64,000 bases of DNA. Origin: Alectoria sarmentosa. Lineage: Eukaryota > Ascomycota > Lecanoromycetes > Lecanorales > Parmeliaceae. The stretch covers positions 29,198-93,197 of the forward strand of contig WOGZ01000119.1 in the NCBI GenBank assembly GCA_009733775.1, in the 5' to 3' direction. Under the pieces are notes generated by a model. The model was not told where the DNA came from and searched no databases. It saw nothing but the letters and a program-made list of their open reading frames with translations. How positions within the stretch are numbered: the first letter of the stretch is position 1; every line of letters begins with the position of its first letter. Made by a program: the position numbers and the translations under genes. Positions 61,912-64,000 of this stretch are shown here, piece by piece.

Positions 61912-62734
61912 ATGCGTTACTCAATCATCGCTGCTCCCATCGCCCTTGCGGCCAGTGTCTCTGCTGGAGAATATGCCACCTCCTACACCACCGAGATTGT
62001 CGAAACCTTGACCACATATTGTTCATCGGCCACCTCCCTGTCTATCAATGGCAAGATCCACACGGTCACCGAAGTAAGCCAGGCATTCTTCGCGTCATTG
62101 CAGCAACCAGTCGGTCTGTGGACATTGGCTAACCAGTCCGCTCCTTGCAGGCCACAACTTTGACAATCAGCGAGTACGTATCTTCCCAGTCACTTTTTTC
62201 TCTTGCGATCTGGATCTTGAGTATGGGGACATGACTCTCGGAACGCGTCTCCGGGCTGGCTCCATACATCGTCTCAGATAGGCAGTACTGACTGCAAACT
62301 GGTAATCCAGCTGCCCTTGCACCTTAACGCACCCAGTCGTTGCCACCAGCGCCACCCCAGTCGCCGTCTCCTCCACCCCGGTCGCCCCAATCGTCACTCC
62401 AGTCGTTTCCTCGGCCTCAGTCGTCGTTGCAAGCTCTTCAGCCCCGGCCGTCATCCTCAGCACCGGCCCAGCAGCTCCCGTAGTCCCACTTAGCAGCGCA
62501 GTAGCCGTCGCACCGTACCCAGTCTCCAACAGCACCACCCTGGTCCCCGTCGGTTCTGCATCCGCCGGCACCGCCTCTCCATCTGCTCCGTCTGTCTCGC
62601 TGGTTTCCACTCCAGCCACCACTTCAGTCACCACTCCAGCGGCCAAGACGACCTTCAAGGGGGCCGCCGACAGGATGGCTGCTTCCAGCTTCAGCCTCGT
62701 CGCTCTCCTCGGTCTTGCTGCTTACCTCCTGTAG
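61912..62734 (+). CDS. GPI-anchored Ser/Thr/Pro/Val-rich surface protein (CCG-6-like)
   Basis: Three exons, 61912-62073, 62151-62173 (23 nt) and 62311-62734, total 609 nt, 202 residues. A signal peptide (MRYSIIAAPIALAASVSA) is followed by a short domain with YATSYTTEIVETLTTYCSSA and a splice-built CPC motif (SDCPCTLTHPVV). A long Ser/Thr/Val/Ala/Pro stretch suited to O-glycosylation runs to about residue 175. The C-terminus has a hydrophobic tail (SFSLVALLGLAAYLL) after small residues, fitting GPI attachment near KGAADRMAAS. It resembles the fungal clock-controlled protein 6 group by layout. The protein is expected at the plasma membrane or cell wall. Confidence 0.85.
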
Positions 62735-63929
62735 ATGGAGTCTCAAAGCAGCGAGTTTCCTAACACTGTGGCATACGCTTTGGACGGCAGAGCATGCCTG
62801 CTTGGGTAGCTTCTCTGGCAGGATTGATGGGAGATGTGCGCGCGAGATGATACCCACTTTGGTGGTTCGATAATTCAATATGGCGCATCTAGTCGCAATA
62901 TTTATACTTGTGGTTGCAGTAATTTTTAATACTCTTCTTTACCGGGATGCGAAGCGGAAGGGGTTGTTCGGGGGGTGTGATTTGTGTGGGGGAGGAGAGA
63001 GAAGACGGGGATGGAAGGGTGGAGCGGTGATCTGGAGCGGTCTCTATGTATAGTTACCTACATTTCAACGGCATCACATGGGTAATCAACGGACGTGATG
63101 ACCACCATTCGGAATCTATTAAGCATCTATTGAGAATCTTTCAAGCATCTCATGAAGAATCAATCTACCTGCAATTGGCCCATCTGCTTGAGCACCAATG
63201 CAGAGTGCTCTCTTGATCGTTGAAAAGGTCGCAGATGTTTGGGGGGCATCAGCTTCACCCCGAAAATGAGATTGGCCAGCCCAGACGAGAAGGGAAAGCG
63301 AAAGGGGCCAGTCGCATGCGCGTACGTGCATTAGCGTCAATGTAGCTCTATCGGTCGCCCGCGTGGCCTTTTTTACTTTTAGGCTTTTGATTTCCTTCGG
63401 CGGCTACCGAGCTTGAAAATAAGGTAATTAGTGGCGAGAGGCCAAGGTACTAGTACTTGGACCAACTGCAGCCGTGAAGATGAGAGAGGGCGCGGATTCA
63501 AGGGCGAGGAAAGGGGAGTGGATTTTCTCCAGGGAGTTCGCTGCGAACCAGGCGGTGACATGCGCATGGCCTGTGTCAGAGAGGGTGAGATGTAGTCAGC
63601 GCTGTTGTTTTAATAATGAAGAAGAAGAAAGGTTGGGGAGGAATTGACTGCGCTGAACCATGGACGTGGCTTGATACCTTGCAAGGGTACCTTTAGGGAT
63701 CCTTCGTTTCAAGTCAAGACTCAAGAGACAGCCCAAATTCCCAAGGCACAAATTGAAAGCGGGTCGCACTGGACCATGCCGCCATTGGAATATGAGGGGA
63801 GCGAATAGCAGGGCTACGATTATGGTCCTTGAGCGAGAACGAGGCGTTGATGCAGCCCGACGGCACGGAGAACGATCGAGTGCACCATCGCTCTGTAGTA
63901 AAAATCAGAAAATCAGATTTTTTTTCTTG
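62735..63929. other. Intergenic region to the right edge
   Basis: About 1.2 kb without a supportable gene. It starts with the 3' untranslated region of the GPI-anchored protein. Composition is normal until about 63890, where it turns AT-rich. Confidence 0.5.
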
Positions 63930-63960
63930 ATAATCATAATCATAATATGATTATGATTAT
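63930..63960. repeat. Perfect AT-rich palindrome, 15-bp arms
   Basis: ATAATCATAATCATA, one central A, then the exact reverse complement. Outer sequences AAAATCAGATTT (left) and AAATCTGATTT (right) extend the inverted symmetry imperfectly to about 63908-63990. It marks the drop into AT-rich DNA at the window edge and may be a terminal inverted repeat or hairpin element cut by the window. Confidence 0.8.
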
Positions 63961-64000
63961 AAAATCAATTAAATCTGATTTTTTTGATTTTTATATACTA

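Overview
This window is nuclear DNA of a filamentous ascomycete (Pezizomycotina). The evidence is short GT-AG introns of 45-160 bp, several with a CTGAC branch site, a giant Leashin-type gene of a family known only from this group, and long very AT-rich blocks whose mutations look like repeat-induced point mutation (RIP). The gene set would fit a leotiomycete, but that is inference. I rebuilt ten spliced genes and one single-exon gene. In every spliced model the exon lengths sum to a multiple of three and the reading frame holds.

Layout. 1-5543 is RIP-degraded repeat DNA ending in a tandem duplication. The right copy of that duplication carries a clean 171-bp solo-LTR-like insert (5262-5432). 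A gene island follows: glutamate decarboxylase (6044-8306, +) faces an ammonium transporter of the Mep1/Mep3 type (9228-11023, -). The transporter's upstream region holds GATA sites, a G-rich tract and a 36-base assembly gap.

11895-25722 is one LINE insertion (Tad1-like, about 7.05 kb of its own sequence) bounded by a perfect 15-bp target-site duplication. Nested in its reverse transcriptase region is a complete 6770-bp Gypsy LTR retrotransposon (16674-23443). That element has two 235-bp LTRs, a CATTT duplication, a purine tract, gag, protease, RT, RNase H, integrase and a probable chromodomain. All coding sequence in both elements is destroyed by C-to-T and G-to-A change.

To the right lie a Cys-rich unknown gene (25945-27225, -) and a 15.8-kb gene for a 5237-residue Leashin/involucrin-repeat protein (28714-44541, -), the likely Woronin-body tether. 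A Tc1/mariner-like transposon (44809-46330) sits 267 bp upstream of the Leashin start. After it come a malic enzyme (-), a HAM1/BPI-like protein (+), prohibitin-2 (-), a CstF-64/Rna15 polyadenylation factor (+), a poorly preserved tract, an unknown fungal protein (-), a flotillin (+) and a GPI-anchored serine/threonine/proline-rich wall protein (+). The last 100 bases drop into AT-rich DNA with a near-perfect palindrome.

How it fits together. Most genes are housekeeping or cell-organisation genes. Two nitrogen-metabolism genes are adjacent, and two SPFH-family membrane scaffolds (prohibitin-2 and flotillin) lie 5 kb apart. The most informative structures are the transposon nest with both duplications intact, the solo LTR inside a RIPped tandem repeat, and the internal architecture of the Leashin protein. 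I found no tRNA, rRNA or CRISPR array.
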